From: a bacterium 0.1xD8-71 | Lineage (GTDB): Bacteria; Bacillota; Clostridia; Lachnospirales; Lachnospiraceae | Direction: 5' to 3' | Length of the DNA stretch: 64,000 nt | Assembly: GCA_003612405.1 (NCBI GenBank) | Contig: RAYR01000009.1 | Coordinates: 62,001-126,000, forward strand | Shown here: positions 25,713-34,377 of the stretch, piece after piece | How positions within the stretch are numbered: position 1 is the first letter of the stretch | How the letters are laid out: the number at the start of each line of letters is the position of its first letter | Notes under the pieces: model-generated | Databases searched by the model: none | Told to the model about the DNA's origin: nothing | What the model saw: the letters and a program-made list of their open reading frames with translations, nothing else | Made by a program: the position numbers and the translations under genes

Positions 25713-26945
25713 ATGGAAAGAGTAATAGAGAACTTTTTGGAATATGTCACAATAGATACGCAGTCTTCGGAGGAGAGCAGCAGTACGCCTTCCACAGCGA
25801 AACAGCATGATCTGGCGGTGGTATTGGAGAGACAGCTGCGGGAGATGGGGGCGGAAGAGATTACGTATGATAAAGAGCATTGTTATGTATATGCCACGGT
25901 GCCGGCTTCAGCAGGATATGAGCAGGCGCCGGTACTTGGGTTTATTGCTCATATGGATACTTCTCCGGCGGTGACGGGAACGGGCGTGAAGCCCCGTATT
26001 GTAGAGTCGTATGACGGTAAGGATCTGGTATTGCATCAGGAGAAGCAGATTATCATGAAGGTGTCGGATTTTCCGGAACTTACATCTTATCAGGGAAAAA
26101 GACTGATTGTAACGGACGGCACCACGATTCTGGGAGCAGATGATAAAGCAGGCGTTGCAGAGATTATGGCCATGGCGGAATATCTGTTACAGCATAAGGA
26201 AATTCCGCATGGCCGGATACGGATTGGATTTACACCGGATGAAGAGATTGGTGCCGGTGCCGATTATTTTGATGTGAAGCTTTTTGGGGCGGATTATGCT
26301 TATACCGTGGACGGAGGCCGCCTGGGGGAACTGGAATATGAGAATTTCAATGCGGCGGGAGCGAAAGTGAAGGTACATGGACGCAGTGTTCACCCGGGGG
26401 AAGCCAAGGATAAGATGCGTAATGCCATCCTGATGGCCCAGGAATTTCAGGCAATGCTTCCTGTTTTTGAAAATCCCATGTATACCTGCGGCTATGAGGG
26501 CTTTTATCATCTGGATCAGTTACATGGTACGGTGGAAGAGGCTGTGGCGGAATACATTATCAGAGACCATGACAGGGAGAAATTCGAGAGGAAGAAGGAA
26601 ACTTTTATCCGGATAGGAGAATATCTGAACCGGAAATATGGGGAGGGAACTTTTGTAATCGAGTTAAAGGATTCCTATTATAACATGAAGGAAATCATAG
26701 AAAAGCACATGCATCTGGTGGAGAATGTGACAGCGGCCATGGAGGAACTGGGGATAGAGCCGGTGGTAGTGCCGATCCGCGGCGGAACGGACGGAGCAAG
26801 ACTTTCTTTTATGGGGCTGCCATGTCCGAATCTGTGCACGGGCGGACAGAATTTCCATGGGCGTTTTGAGTATGCCTGTGCGGATGATATGGAAATAATC
26901 GTAAAACTTCTGGTCAGGATAGTGGAGAAATATGGAAAAAAGTAA
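25713..26945 (+). CDS. pepT: Peptidase T (aminotripeptidase)
   Basis: Cytosolic M20B zinc peptidase that removes the N-terminal residue of tripeptides. Metal and catalytic motifs: [11 protein letters not shown] (His and catalytic Asp), ILGADDKAG (bridging Asp), [13 protein letters not shown] (catalytic Glu pair), YTVDGG and, near the C-terminus, NFHGRFEY. The 410 residues match PepT well. It follows the YbaK-like gene by 21 bp and precedes the DMT gene closely. Confidence 0.96.
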   Translation: MERVIENFLEYVTIDTQSSEESSSTPSTAKQHDLAVVLERQLREMGAEEITYDKEHCYVYATVPASAGYEQAPVLGFIAHMDTSPAVTGTGVKPRIVESYDGKDLVLHQEKQIIMKVSDFPELTSYQGKRLIVTDGTTILGADDKAGVAEIMAMAEYLLQHKEIPHGRIRIGFTPDEEIGAGADYFDVKLFGADYAYTVDGGRLGELEYENFNAAGAKVKVHGRSVHPGEAKDKMRNAILMAQEFQAMLPVFENPMYTCGYEGFYHLDQLHGTVEEAVAEYIIRDHDREKFERKKETFIRIGEYLNRKYGEGTFVIELKDSYYNMKEIIEKHMHLVENVTAAMEELGIEPVVVPIRGGTDGARLSFMGLPCPNLCTGGQNFHGRFEYACADDMEIIVKLLVRIVEKYGKK

Positions 26946-26961
26946 ACAGAAAAGGTGGAAA

Positions 26962-27381
26962 ATGAATATGTGGTTTTGGTTTGCAATCCTGTCGGCGGTG
27001 TTTGCCGCGCTGACGTCCATTCTGGCCAAAGTAGGAATTGAAGGAGTCAATTCCAATCTGGCTACGGCAGTCCGGACAGTGGTGGTGGTAGTGATGGCCT
27101 GGGGCATGGTTTTTCTGACAAACACACAAAACGACCTTACCCAGATAAGTACAAAAAGCTGGATCTTTCTAATCTTATCCGGGCTGGCGACAGGGGCATC
27201 CTGGCTTTGCTATTACCGTGCATTGCAGATTGGCGAAGCCTCGAAGGTCGTTCCGATAGATAAGCTGAGTGTTGTGATTACCTTGGTTCTTGCTTTTGTT
27301 TTTCTCCATGAGGAGTTCACGGCCAAATCCCTTGTGGGAAGTATCCTGATCACGGCGGGAACACTCATTATGGTGCTTTAG
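26962..27381 (+). CDS. Half-size EamA/DMT-type membrane transporter
   Basis: A ~139-residue protein with one EamA repeat of about five helices (WFWFAILSAVFAALTSILAKVG ends, and IDKLSVVITLVLAFVFLHEEF). Full-size DMT exporters have two repeats; short members of this kind are common in Firmicutes and probably dimerise. The ATG at 26962 has an AAAGGTGG SD; an in-frame ATG at 26932 overlaps pepT. Substrate unknown. It is convergent with the coiled-coil gene, 22 bp away. Confidence 0.85.
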   Translation: MNMWFWFAILSAVFAALTSILAKVGIEGVNSNLATAVRTVVVVVMAWGMVFLTNTQNDLTQISTKSWIFLILSGLATGASWLCYYRALQIGEASKVVPIDKLSVVITLVLAFVFLHEEFTAKSLVGSILITAGTLIMVL

Positions 27382-27403
27382 TATGGTACCCCGTATGGAA
27401 AGG

Positions 27404-27874
27404 TCAGGTGTTAGTGGGCACCAGCTGATTCATGCGCAGGACTTCCGTGACGGTATCCATGCCATCCTGAAGTCTTGCGATATCCTTTCTGGTGCTTCGA
27501 GCGAAGCACCGGAAAGAGAGATCAAGGCTTTCCAGTTTATCAATGGTTCTGTCTAATTTCACATCCAGATATTTGAAATGGTCATCTGCGCGGTCAAGGC
27601 GTTCGTCCATACGGTCCAGTCTGGCATCAATGTGATTCAGCCGTTCATAGATAGGAGCAAGTTCTTCTTTGAATTTACGGTCAAGTTTTTCATCCAGCTT
27701 TTGATCCAGTTTTTCATCTAGTTTCTGATCGAGTTTCTCCTCCAATTTTTCTTCCAGTTTTTCATCCAGCAGGTCGGCAATCGCCTGCAAATCTCCTTGT
27801 GTCAGTACCAAGAGCAGTCCCTCCTTTTCCCATGAAATCACTGCGGGTTTCTGGTTTTTACGTTCTTCTTTCAT
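27404..27874 (-). CDS. Coiled-coil protein with KLDEKLDQ-type repeats
   Basis: A ~156-residue hydrophilic protein of unknown function. Residues about 30-70 are a run of degenerate 4-residue units (EKLE, QKLD, EKLD), giving a continuous charged coiled coil. A second heptad region follows (LNHIDARLDRMDERLDRADDHFKYLDVKLDRT). The ATG at 27874 is chosen for its AAAGGAG SD; the longer frame starts 15 bp upstream without one. Related short Lachnospiraceae proteins share the VISWEKEGLLLVLTQ-like start. Variable coiled-coil length from repeat slippage is likely. A strong hairpin (27485-27516) lies within the coding sequence. Confidence 0.75.
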   Translation of the reverse strand: MKEERKNQKPAVISWEKEGLLLVLTQGDLQAIADLLDEKLEEKLEEKLDQKLDEKLDQKLDEKLDRKFKEELAPIYERLNHIDARLDRMDERLDRADDHFKYLDVKLDRTIDKLESLDLSFRCFARSTRKDIARLQDGMDTVTEVLRMNQLVPTNT

Positions 27875-27974
27875 AGTTTCTCCTTTCATGTGCCGCAGGG
27901 AAAGCCGATCACATGGAAGGTCTGTTTTCCCTGCTTTTCTAATTGAGTGATAAGCAAGGATTCTAAAACAGATA

Positions 27975-28057
27975 AAATATCAATGGTTGATATTTCAAAG
28001 AAAATAGAATAAACGAAATTCCGTTAAGATATCAATGCTATAATAAAATGATATCAA
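27975..28057. promoter_or_regulatory. Cluster of TTGATAT-type sites, possible operator
   Basis: A perfect 9-3-9 palindrome, AAATATCAA-TGG-TTGATATTT, lies at 27975-27995. Two direct copies of GATATCAA follow at 28028-28035 and 28050-28057, exactly 22 bp (about two helical turns) apart. They lie upstream of the minus-strand coiled-coil gene and after the serine hydrolase gene. The binding protein is unknown. Confidence 0.5.
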
Positions 28058-28072
28058 AGGGATTATAAAATG

Positions 28073-29257
28073 TCAAGGGTTATATTCTAAAGCTGAAAAG
28101 ACAATATTTCGGATGCGTCTGGTGTAGGCAGTGGTTCCGGTATCGGTCCTCTGAAGCATGAGCAGGAGAACCATGTCATCCACAGGATTAATGGCCATGT
28201 AAGTGCCCATCCATCCGTCCCAGCCATATTCACCCGGGCGGCTTATGGAGATGGCGGCACCGGGATCTTTCATGATGCGCATCAGGTTGGCATAGCTGCA
28301 TCCGGACAGGCTTTCCCACTGCCAGACATAGTGATCCAGTGCCGGGGCAAGATGGGCGTGTGTCATAAAGTCAACTGTCTGCGGGGAGAGGAGAGAGACA
28401 TTTTCAAAGGTTCCTCTGTGCAGGAGCATCTGCGCAAAACGGGCATAGTCATCTATGGTGGAAACTAAACCTGCGCCGCCGGATTCAAAGGCAGGAGGTG
28501 TCTTCATGTCATTGGTGATGCCCAGACGGGGAAAATGGAATTCTTCCAGTCCCTTTCCAATGTCCTGGTAGGCTTTTGCGAGACGGGATTGTTTTGCGGC
28601 AGGCACATAAAAGCCGGTATCATTCATGTTAAGAGGCTCAAAAATACGCTGTCTTAAAAATTCACCGAAGGATACACCGGACACCACTTCAATAACGGCG
28701 CCCAGGACGTCGGCAGACATGCCGTACTGCCATTTCTCACCGGGATGAAAAGCCAGAGGAATCTCTCCCAGACGGTTCATGATCTCACAGGTGGTCAGTG
28801 CCTGGGGAGAAGAGAGGTTGGTGATCACTTCGTCCATCAGCAGATCCGTATGGATTTCCGTGGTGCTTCCTTCTCCTGGGTAGGCCAGACCAGAAGTCAT
28901 ATTCAGCAGATCCTGTATGATGACAGGACGTTTTACGGGCACAAGAACACCATCCGTCATCACTTTCTGGTCACGGAATCCGGGCAGATAATCGGAGACC
29001 GGATCGTAGAGATCAATCCGGCCTTCTTCCAGAAGGAACATGACGGCTGCCGCGGTGATGGGTTTGGTCATAGAATAGAGCCGGAAGATGGTATCTCTTG
29101 TGACAGGAAGCTGTGCCGCCAGGTCACGCATACCGGCTTCATAATAGCATTGTTCTTTTCCGCCCTGTATAACCATACAGTTGATACCGGAGACAAAGCC
29201 GGTTTTAGTCATTTCCTGTAAAAGATCTGGCAGGCGGGATAATCTTTGTTGGTTCAT
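28073..29257 (-). CDS. Serine hydrolase, beta-lactamase class C/esterase family
   Basis: A 394-residue protein of the PF00144 family. The active-site SxxK motif is SMTK at residues 62-65 in FRLYSMTKPITAAAVMFLL, and the second motif position reads YGMS (family YxN). No signal peptide is visible, so a cytosolic esterase or peptidase-like role is more likely than antibiotic resistance. It lies 66 bp after the N-acetylhexosamine kinase gene on the same strand and may be the third gene of that operon. SD GGAGAAAG. Confidence 0.88.
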   Translation of the reverse strand: MNQQRLSRLPDLLQEMTKTGFVSGINCMVIQGGKEQCYYEAGMRDLAAQLPVTRDTIFRLYSMTKPITAAAVMFLLEEGRIDLYDPVSDYLPGFRDQKVMTDGVLVPVKRPVIIQDLLNMTSGLAYPGEGSTTEIHTDLLMDEVITNLSSPQALTTCEIMNRLGEIPLAFHPGEKWQYGMSADVLGAVIEVVSGVSFGEFLRQRIFEPLNMNDTGFYVPAAKQSRLAKAYQDIGKGLEEFHFPRLGITNDMKTPPAFESGGAGLVSTIDDYARFAQMLLHRGTFENVSLLSPQTVDFMTHAHLAPALDHYVWQWESLSGCSYANLMRIMKDPGAAISISRPGEYGWDGWMGTYMAINPVDDMVLLLMLQRTDTGTTAYTRRIRNIVFSALEYNP

Positions 29258-29323
29258 AAGTATTCTTTCTCCATTCTGTTACCTGTTGCAGGAACAGGCA
29301 GCGATTGTATTGCATCCAGGCGT

Positions 29324-30430
29324 TTAACGCTTTGCGGCGGCACACATGGCGTCCCATTTCCGCTCCATATCGGCGACCAGTTTAAACTGCGTGCGCGCTC
29401 TGTCCAGGTTATGCCCTTCCCTGTGTATCTTATAGTACACATCGCCGTCCAGATAGTCCGCCAGAAAACGGATGCCACATTCATAGGTCATCAGCTTGGC
29501 GCCCATGGGAAGCAGTTCAATCTCACGATTCGTGAGACTTCCCTGACAGCCAGCCAGGAAGCCTTTCGTAAATGTCTCATACAGGTTAAGATCCAGTTCT
29601 ATTTTGCTTAAATCCTGTTCGTCCTCTGCACCGGTGCTGGCCCCCGTGCGGATGGAATCACCAAAATCATAGAGACTTAAGCCGGGCATTACCGTATCCA
29701 GGTCAATGATGCAGAGTGCTTTTCTGGTGGAACGGTCAAAGAGGATGTTGTTTAATTTGGTATCATTGTGGGTCACCCGCAGGGGCAGTTCCCCTCTTGC
29801 AAGCAAGTCTGTCAGGACATGGGTATCGCTTTCTTTGGAGAGCGCAAAGTCGATTTCCTGTTGGACAAGATGTGCCCGCCCGGAAGCATTTCTTTTCACG
29901 GCCTTGCAGAAATCCTGGAATCGGGAGGGTGTGTTGTGGAAATTGGGAATGGTCTCGTGCAGGGTGTGGGCCGGATAATCGGCTAACATCCGCTGGAAAG
30001 AACCGAAAGCCACGGCGCTGTCATAAAATTCCTCGGGATTTTCCACTTGATCCAGGCATATGGTGTCTTCGATAAACAGGAACATGCGCCAGTAGTTGCC
30101 GGCGCTGTCCTGGTAGTAGCTGTCACCGCCGGCAGTGCGGATGACATTCAGGGTTTCCCGTTCGGAATCTCCGCCCCGCCTGATGATTCCCTGCCGCAGA
30201 TAGTCAGTCACACGGGATATATTCTCCATGAGTGCCTGCGGATTTTTAAAGATGGTATGGTTCATTCGCTGTAAAATATATTTTCTGACACCATCCGGGG
30301 TGTCATAGGTCAGCAGGAACGTGTCATTGATATGGCCGTTTCCGTGGGGGTTCTGGTGCGTCAGAGTACCTTCCAGGGCATAGGCATCTATTACTTCGTT
30401 CATCTGTTCACAGGTAGAATTTTGAACCAT
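29324..30430 (-). CDS. nahK: N-acetylhexosamine 1-kinase-like phosphotransferase
   Basis: An aminoglycoside phosphotransferase-fold kinase of ~368 residues. Visible motifs are PHGNGHINDTFLL near residue 30, the catalytic loop THNDTKLNNILFD and the metal-binding IIDLDTVMPG. NahK (LnpB) phosphorylates GalNAc or GlcNAc at C1. Its start overlaps the stop of the galacto-N-biose phosphorylase gene (TGATG, one base), and its SD AAGGAGG lies inside that gene. The pair matches the lnp pathway: the phosphorylase releases GalNAc/GlcNAc for this kinase. A GTG one codon upstream is also possible. Substrate assignment rests mainly on context. Confidence 0.88.
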   Translation of the reverse strand: MVQNSTCEQMNEVIDAYALEGTLTHQNPHGNGHINDTFLLTYDTPDGVRKYILQRMNHTIFKNPQALMENISRVTDYLRQGIIRRGGDSERETLNVIRTAGGDSYYQDSAGNYWRMFLFIEDTICLDQVENPEEFYDSAVAFGSFQRMLADYPAHTLHETIPNFHNTPSRFQDFCKAVKRNASGRAHLVQQEIDFALSKESDTHVLTDLLARGELPLRVTHNDTKLNNILFDRSTRKALCIIDLDTVMPGLSLYDFGDSIRTGASTGAEDEQDLSKIELDLNLYETFTKGFLAGCQGSLTNREIELLPMGAKLMTYECGIRFLADYLDGDVYYKIHREGHNLDRARTQFKLVADMERKWDAMCAAAKR

Positions 30431-32601
30431 CACAGTTCCTCCTTATAAGTAATCCAACGCATTTCCATAGGGGCCAGGGTGAGCTGCATTTTGAGGATTC
30501 CCTCCAGATACAGGTCGGTATGGCGCTCTTCCTTCGTATTGTTAATGACGGCAAGTTTACCGGTCTTTTCAAACACGGCAATCTCGGTTTCCGGATTGGT
30601 GACGTAGTATTTTTTCATTTCCTCTTCCCGGTGTGCCGCGTAGTAGATGGCACGAAGCAGGATGCGGCAGTTCTGGGGAGAGTAGGGCAGTCCTGTAAAA
30701 TAGACACTGCGGCCCTGACCGTATTCATTCACTACAAGACGGCTGTACTTACCGTCCATGTTGAGAATCTGGTAATGTTCTCCCTGGGCATAGATGCGGC
30801 TCTTGCCCTCACCGAAATCAATATCTGCCGACACATCCTCCAGGATGAAATGTTCAGGATTCAGGGTGTTATATTTGTCGGTACTCATGGAAAAGCCCAG
30901 TTCCCTGTCTACGCCCAGTACATCGCTCAGCTGGAAGAAACGGCCCTGATACTGACAGGCGGTGGGTTCTCCCACACCGATGAAGCCGCCGCCCTGATCC
31001 ACAAAACGGCGCAGGGTACAGACTAAGTCCGGATCTTTCCAGTTGTCGCCGCCGCTGAAAGCTGTGTAGGCATCTCCGGCATTGATGATAACCCGGATGG
31101 ATGGATCAATTCCCGCCTTTACTTCATCAAAGGTGATAAACTCCACATCTATGGGCATACCGCTTAAGGCTTCGATAACACCCACATAAGAATAGATTTC
31201 CCGATACCAGAGGGCGTGGTGCACCTGATTGGCCATCCAGCGTCTGAGGTTGCCCCAGCTGTTTAAGACAGCTACCTTAAAGGGTGCCGTGTAGGCGCCT
31301 GTGCCGTCCATGTTGGCATGAATCTGCCGGAATTCGTCCACCACTTTGCCAATCTGTTCGATAAAGCCGGGCCATTCACTGGCAAGCTTTAAGTAGCCGC
31401 CGTAACCGATGCGGTCTACCGGAGAGCGCAGGATAGCCCGTCTTGCCTTTAACCAGTTATCCTGGGCTTCTTTGATGGGATCTCCGCCTTCGGTAAAGAC
31501 ATCCGGGAAAAAGTAGGGAAGCAGCCGGCCTTCTGTATAGTTGACACCCTGAATGTCGGAAATCATGCGCAGGGTGACACCGTCACCCACAGAACCCACC
31601 ACGGCATCCAGACCGATGTTGGCAAAGTACTTGCCGAAAGGCTCCGTGCCGATCCAGTGGTCGCCCAGAAACATCATGGCTTCTTTGCCGTAGCTGTGCA
31701 CGATGTCCACCAGTTCTTTGGCCAGCTTGCTGACCTCTATCTGCTGAAATTCCATGAAATCCCGAAATTCTTTGGAAGGGATACGGAAAATGGAATTATG
31801 GTAGCCCTCATCCACGATATATTCCGGACGGAAAGGGTAGCCGGCCCATTTCTCAAACTGTTCCAGAATGTAGGGGCTTACACTGGCGCTGTAACCGAAC
31901 CATTCCACATATTTTTCCCGTTTCTGATCATCGAAGGTCAGCGTAAACTGATGGAAGAAAGTGGTGAAGCGCACCACATCCACCTGGGGATTTGCCTCAC
32001 ACCATTTTTTGAGTTTCTCTTTGACATAGACTTGTGTCTTAGGCTGGCGCACATCGTAGGTAAGCTGATGCGGAGCGTCTTTCCAGTCGTTGGTGATAAA
32101 GTTGTACATATGTACCGGATCCCAGATCAGAAAAGCCAGAAAGCTGACTGTATACTGATGATAGGGGATGGAGTCAATGACGACTTCGCCGGAGGATTCT
32201 TCATAATGCCAGTGATCCGGGGAGACAATTTCCCCGGTAGTCCGGTCAATGACTTCCCACCATTTGCCTGGCGGGTCGATGGTATTTACCTTAAGCTGTT
32301 CCGTGTGGAATCCCTTCATCAGTTCGATACGCAGACGGTCTCCTCTGGCAGTCACACGGTCACTGATCAGATATTCCTGCTGTATTTCCTCCGGATGCTG
32401 CATGGCCCAGTCGTTATCTTTTCTGGTGGTGTAGTAGGTGGCATAGATTTTGGCATCCTGTGTCAGAAGTTCTTCCGGCATATCGGTGCCGTCGCAGTCT
32501 CTTAAGGCATCGGCGCCCAGAAGGTCCTTGAGACGTATGGTTGCTGCCACCATATCCACATCGGTGGGCAGAGTCAGACGTCCGGTATTGGCCTGCTTCA
32601 T
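30430..32601 (-). CDS. gnpA: 1,3-beta-galactosyl-N-acetylhexosamine phosphorylase (GH112)
   Basis: Cytosolic enzyme that phosphorolyses galacto-N-biose (mucin core) or lacto-N-biose (milk oligosaccharide) to galactose 1-phosphate and GalNAc or GlcNAc. The sequence follows GH112 from the N-terminus (GRLTLPTDVDMVAATIRLK) through YFFPDVFTEGGDP and VIINAGDAYTAFSGGDNW. The open frame extends 172 codons further upstream, but the ATG at 32601 has an ideal AAAGGAGG SD and gives the normal 723 residues. It is first gene of an operon with nahK and probably the serine hydrolase. The UDP-hexose enzymes and sugar importer of the Bifidobacterium lnp cluster are absent here. Confidence 0.93.
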   Translation of the reverse strand: MKQANTGRLTLPTDVDMVAATIRLKDLLGADALRDCDGTDMPEELLTQDAKIYATYYTTRKDNDWAMQHPEEIQQEYLISDRVTARGDRLRIELMKGFHTEQLKVNTIDPPGKWWEVIDRTTGEIVSPDHWHYEESSGEVVIDSIPYHQYTVSFLAFLIWDPVHMYNFITNDWKDAPHQLTYDVRQPKTQVYVKEKLKKWCEANPQVDVVRFTTFFHQFTLTFDDQKREKYVEWFGYSASVSPYILEQFEKWAGYPFRPEYIVDEGYHNSIFRIPSKEFRDFMEFQQIEVSKLAKELVDIVHSYGKEAMMFLGDHWIGTEPFGKYFANIGLDAVVGSVGDGVTLRMISDIQGVNYTEGRLLPYFFPDVFTEGGDPIKEAQDNWLKARRAILRSPVDRIGYGGYLKLASEWPGFIEQIGKVVDEFRQIHANMDGTGAYTAPFKVAVLNSWGNLRRWMANQVHHALWYREIYSYVGVIEALSGMPIDVEFITFDEVKAGIDPSIRVIINAGDAYTAFSGGDNWKDPDLVCTLRRFVDQGGGFIGVGEPTACQYQGRFFQLSDVLGVDRELGFSMSTDKYNTLNPEHFILEDVSADIDFGEGKSRIYAQGEHYQILNMDGKYSRLVVNEYGQGRSVYFTGLPYSPQNCRILLRAIYYAAHREEEMKKYYVTNPETEIAVFEKTGKLAVINNTKEERHTDLYLEGILKMQLTLAPMEMRWITYKEEL

Positions 32602-32632
32602 AGAGAATCCTCCTTTATAAAATATTATCTTA

Positions 32633-32661
32633 AATATAGCATAAATAAATCTGTCGGACAA
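32633..32661 (-). promoter_or_regulatory. Promoter of the gnpA-nahK operon
   Basis: On the minus strand, TTGTCC (32661-32656), a 17-bp spacer and TATATT (32638-32633). The start codon lies 32 bp from the -10 element. Confidence 0.65.
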
Positions 32662-32733
32662 TTGGAAACTGCATGATGGAAGGGAAAGAAAATGATAGCA
32701 CGAAAGAGAAGCGCAGAGGGGAGTATCAGGACA

Positions 32734-32779
32734 CAAAAGAGCCGCTCCCCATAACTGATGATCAGTTATAGAGGGCGGC
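32734..32779 (-). terminator. Terminator after the DUF6033-type gene
   Basis: Read on the minus strand, an imperfect GC-rich outer stem (GCCGCC with GGCGGC-like partner, interrupted) closes a perfect ATAACTG/CAGTTAT inner stem, followed by TCTTTTG. It separates the upstream gene from the gnpA promoter. Confidence 0.65.
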
Positions 32780-32797
32780 CCCATTATAGGTCGATAT

Positions 32798-33529
32798 TTA
32801 AATACTGAAATCAAAATGTCCGCCTGGCATCGGCATGCTGGTCTGTTCCTTGATCTCATCCCAGTTGACATTGGTGATTTTCTTAAGCAGTTCTTCCGTG
32901 CTGTCCGCGTAGACAGTGGTGCGTTTGCTGTGTTCGTAATTGTATTTGTCCTGTCCTTTGTCAGCAGCTTTTTCGGCAGCTTCTTTTGCAGCTTCCTTCT
33001 TATCTTCCCGAATCTTATCCACGAACTCTTTCTGACGCTCGCCGGCCTTCTCGAGTTCTGCAAAATAGGAGACCTTGCCATCCTTGCCAATGGAGACGCC
33101 AAGGGTAACAACTTCATCCTCTTTGCCTGTTTCCTTCAGATCTTCTTTGAGTTCATCGAGTTTGCCAACAGCTTCGTCTAACAGTGAAAGATTCTGATTC
33201 TTGACATCTTCATCCTCAGCCATATGCTCTAATTCTTCCGGATCGATCAAAACACTGTAATCCTTGGAACCGCGGGAGAGATAGGATGCGGCTTCTTCCT
33301 CGGTCTCATATTCGGCTACGAAGAAATCCATATTACTGTACTTTTTCTTCAGATCCTGTAAAAGTGCCTTGGCCTTATCACTGAGCTGCGGCGTATTCTT
33401 GTCTGTCTTTTTGGTATCGGCAGTTCTGGATGTACGGGTCTTTTCAGTCTTATCAGTATCTTTCTTATTCTGTACGGTGTTATTGTAATAACTGTTTTGG
33501 AATGTGTTATATCCCACTACTTTGTTCAT
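32798..33529 (-). CDS. DUF6033-type hypothetical protein
   Basis: A 243-residue hydrophilic cytosolic protein. The N-terminus (VVGYNTFQNSYYNNTVQN) and TPQLSDKAKALLQDLKKKY followed by MDFFVAEYETEEEAASYLSRG fit a Lachnospiraceae family I associate with DUF6033. The middle is acidic, and an Ala/Lys/Glu helix (KKEAAKEAAEKAADKG) is near residue 185. Function unknown; the style of the N-terminal region is reminiscent of flagellar-accessory proteins, but no flagellar gene is nearby. SD AAGGAGGG is strong. A terminator follows. Confidence 0.75.
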   Translation of the reverse strand: MNKVVGYNTFQNSYYNNTVQNKKDTDKTEKTRTSRTADTKKTDKNTPQLSDKAKALLQDLKKKYSNMDFFVAEYETEEEAASYLSRGSKDYSVLIDPEELEHMAEDEDVKNQNLSLLDEAVGKLDELKEDLKETGKEDEVVTLGVSIGKDGKVSYFAELEKAGERQKEFVDKIREDKKEAAKEAAEKAADKGQDKYNYEHSKRTTVYADSTEELLKKITNVNWDEIKEQTSMPMPGGHFDFSI

Positions 33530-33691
33530 GGCTTTGCCCTCCTTAGCATAATCTGTAAATCCGTTTACCGAAAGTGGACATAAATACCCACCTGTTACAT
33601 TATATATCGTAAATAAAGTTTTTTTTCTTAACAGGGTTACAGGGGAAAAGTAGAAATTTTATTTTATGGTAATATTTTATCTTATCAACAG

Positions 33692-33739
33692 AAAAAGAGC
33701 GACGATTTGATTTATGCAAACCAAATCGTCGCTCTTTTT
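33692..33739. terminator. Perfect bidirectional terminator hairpin
   Basis: An 18-bp perfect stem, AAAAAGAGCGACGATTTG at 33692-33709 pairing with 33722-33739, with a 12-nt loop. The A-run and T-run at the two ends make it work on both strands. It is 18 bp downstream of the 67-residue minus-strand gene. Confidence 0.9.
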
Positions 33740-33756
33740 ACTTATTTGCAGTAATT

Positions 33757-33960
33757 CTAACAATATTCCCGCAAATTAACAAAATTGCAAAAAGGAAGAG
33801 CATCTTTGGTATATCCATTGGTACGGATTTCGATATTTCGGTTTTGTTCCTTTTCACATGCCTCATCCAATACCTCTGAGAAGAATTTTCTTGCAAGAGT
33901 TTTGGACGGGTTCTGCTTGGACTGGTGATTTTTGTTCTTTTTTAACGGGGTAATCGCCAT
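33757..33960 (-). CDS. Small conserved-looking hypothetical protein (67 residues)
   Basis: Basic N-terminus (AITPLKKNKNHQSKQNPSK), a helical centre (RKFFSEVLDEACEKEQ) and the C-terminal IEIRTNGYTKDALPFCNFVNLREYC. The composition is protein-like and a perfect terminator follows, supporting a real gene. The ATG at 33960 has no good SD. A strong SD (AAGGAGGG, 34016-34009 on the minus strand) is too far for it; at proper distance in frame is only an ATA codon, and a 17-codon ORF (MQMRGIIKSKRLWRLPR) starts between. So the start may be unusual or a leader peptide may exist. Function unknown. Confidence 0.5.
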   Translation of the reverse strand: MAITPLKKNKNHQSKQNPSKTLARKFFSEVLDEACEKEQNRNIEIRTNGYTKDALPFCNFVNLREYC

Positions 33961-34377
33961 AACCGCTTCGATTTTATAATTCCTCTCATTTGCATATATT
34001 GCGGTGATCCCTCCTTGGATTCAGATTTGCGCGTTCCCTTCATACGACGGTGTTACAAGTACTTAGAAAATGCACAGCGAACTCCTTGTTCTGATAATAA
34101 TATCGGCAAGAATCACATTTTCTTAAGCTTATTTTAGCAAACTTTTGTAATAAATGAAATAAGAAAACTCAAAAAAAACAATAAAAATACAAAATTATCT
34201 GACAAAACATTTTTAATATCATTAAAAACAGATAAAAAATATAATGCTGTATTACGGCTTATAAAATGATTGAACCTGTTATTGCAAAAAATGTGAATCT
34301 CAGCCTATAATCAAAAGGAAGATAATAAGCGGCCTGGAGTATGGCAGGAATGTGGCCGGGAAAGGAAGTCTGGGAAT
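33961..34377. other. AT-rich intergenic region with divergent signals
   Basis: No convincing gene apart from a possible 17-codon leader on the minus strand (33994 region). It contains the SD-like site at 34009-34016 serving the minus-strand small gene and the lacI-type promoter at 34282-34311. The middle (34120-34260) is very AT-rich with no clear structure. Confidence 0.6.
34282..34311 (+). promoter_or_regulatory. Promoter of the LacI-type regulator gene
   Basis: TTGCAA (34282-34287), an 18-bp spacer and TATAAT (34306-34311), followed by the start codon 66 bp downstream. Confidence 0.65.

Noticed and set aside
28073-29257. Antibiotic-resistance beta-lactamase
   Set aside because: No signal peptide, YGMS instead of YxN, and sugar-operon context favour an esterase-type hydrolase.
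32602-33117. N-terminal extension of the galacto-N-biose phosphorylase frame
   Set aside because: It would run through the promoter, terminator and the DUF6033-type gene antisense; the ATG at 32601 with AAAGGAGG gives the normal length.
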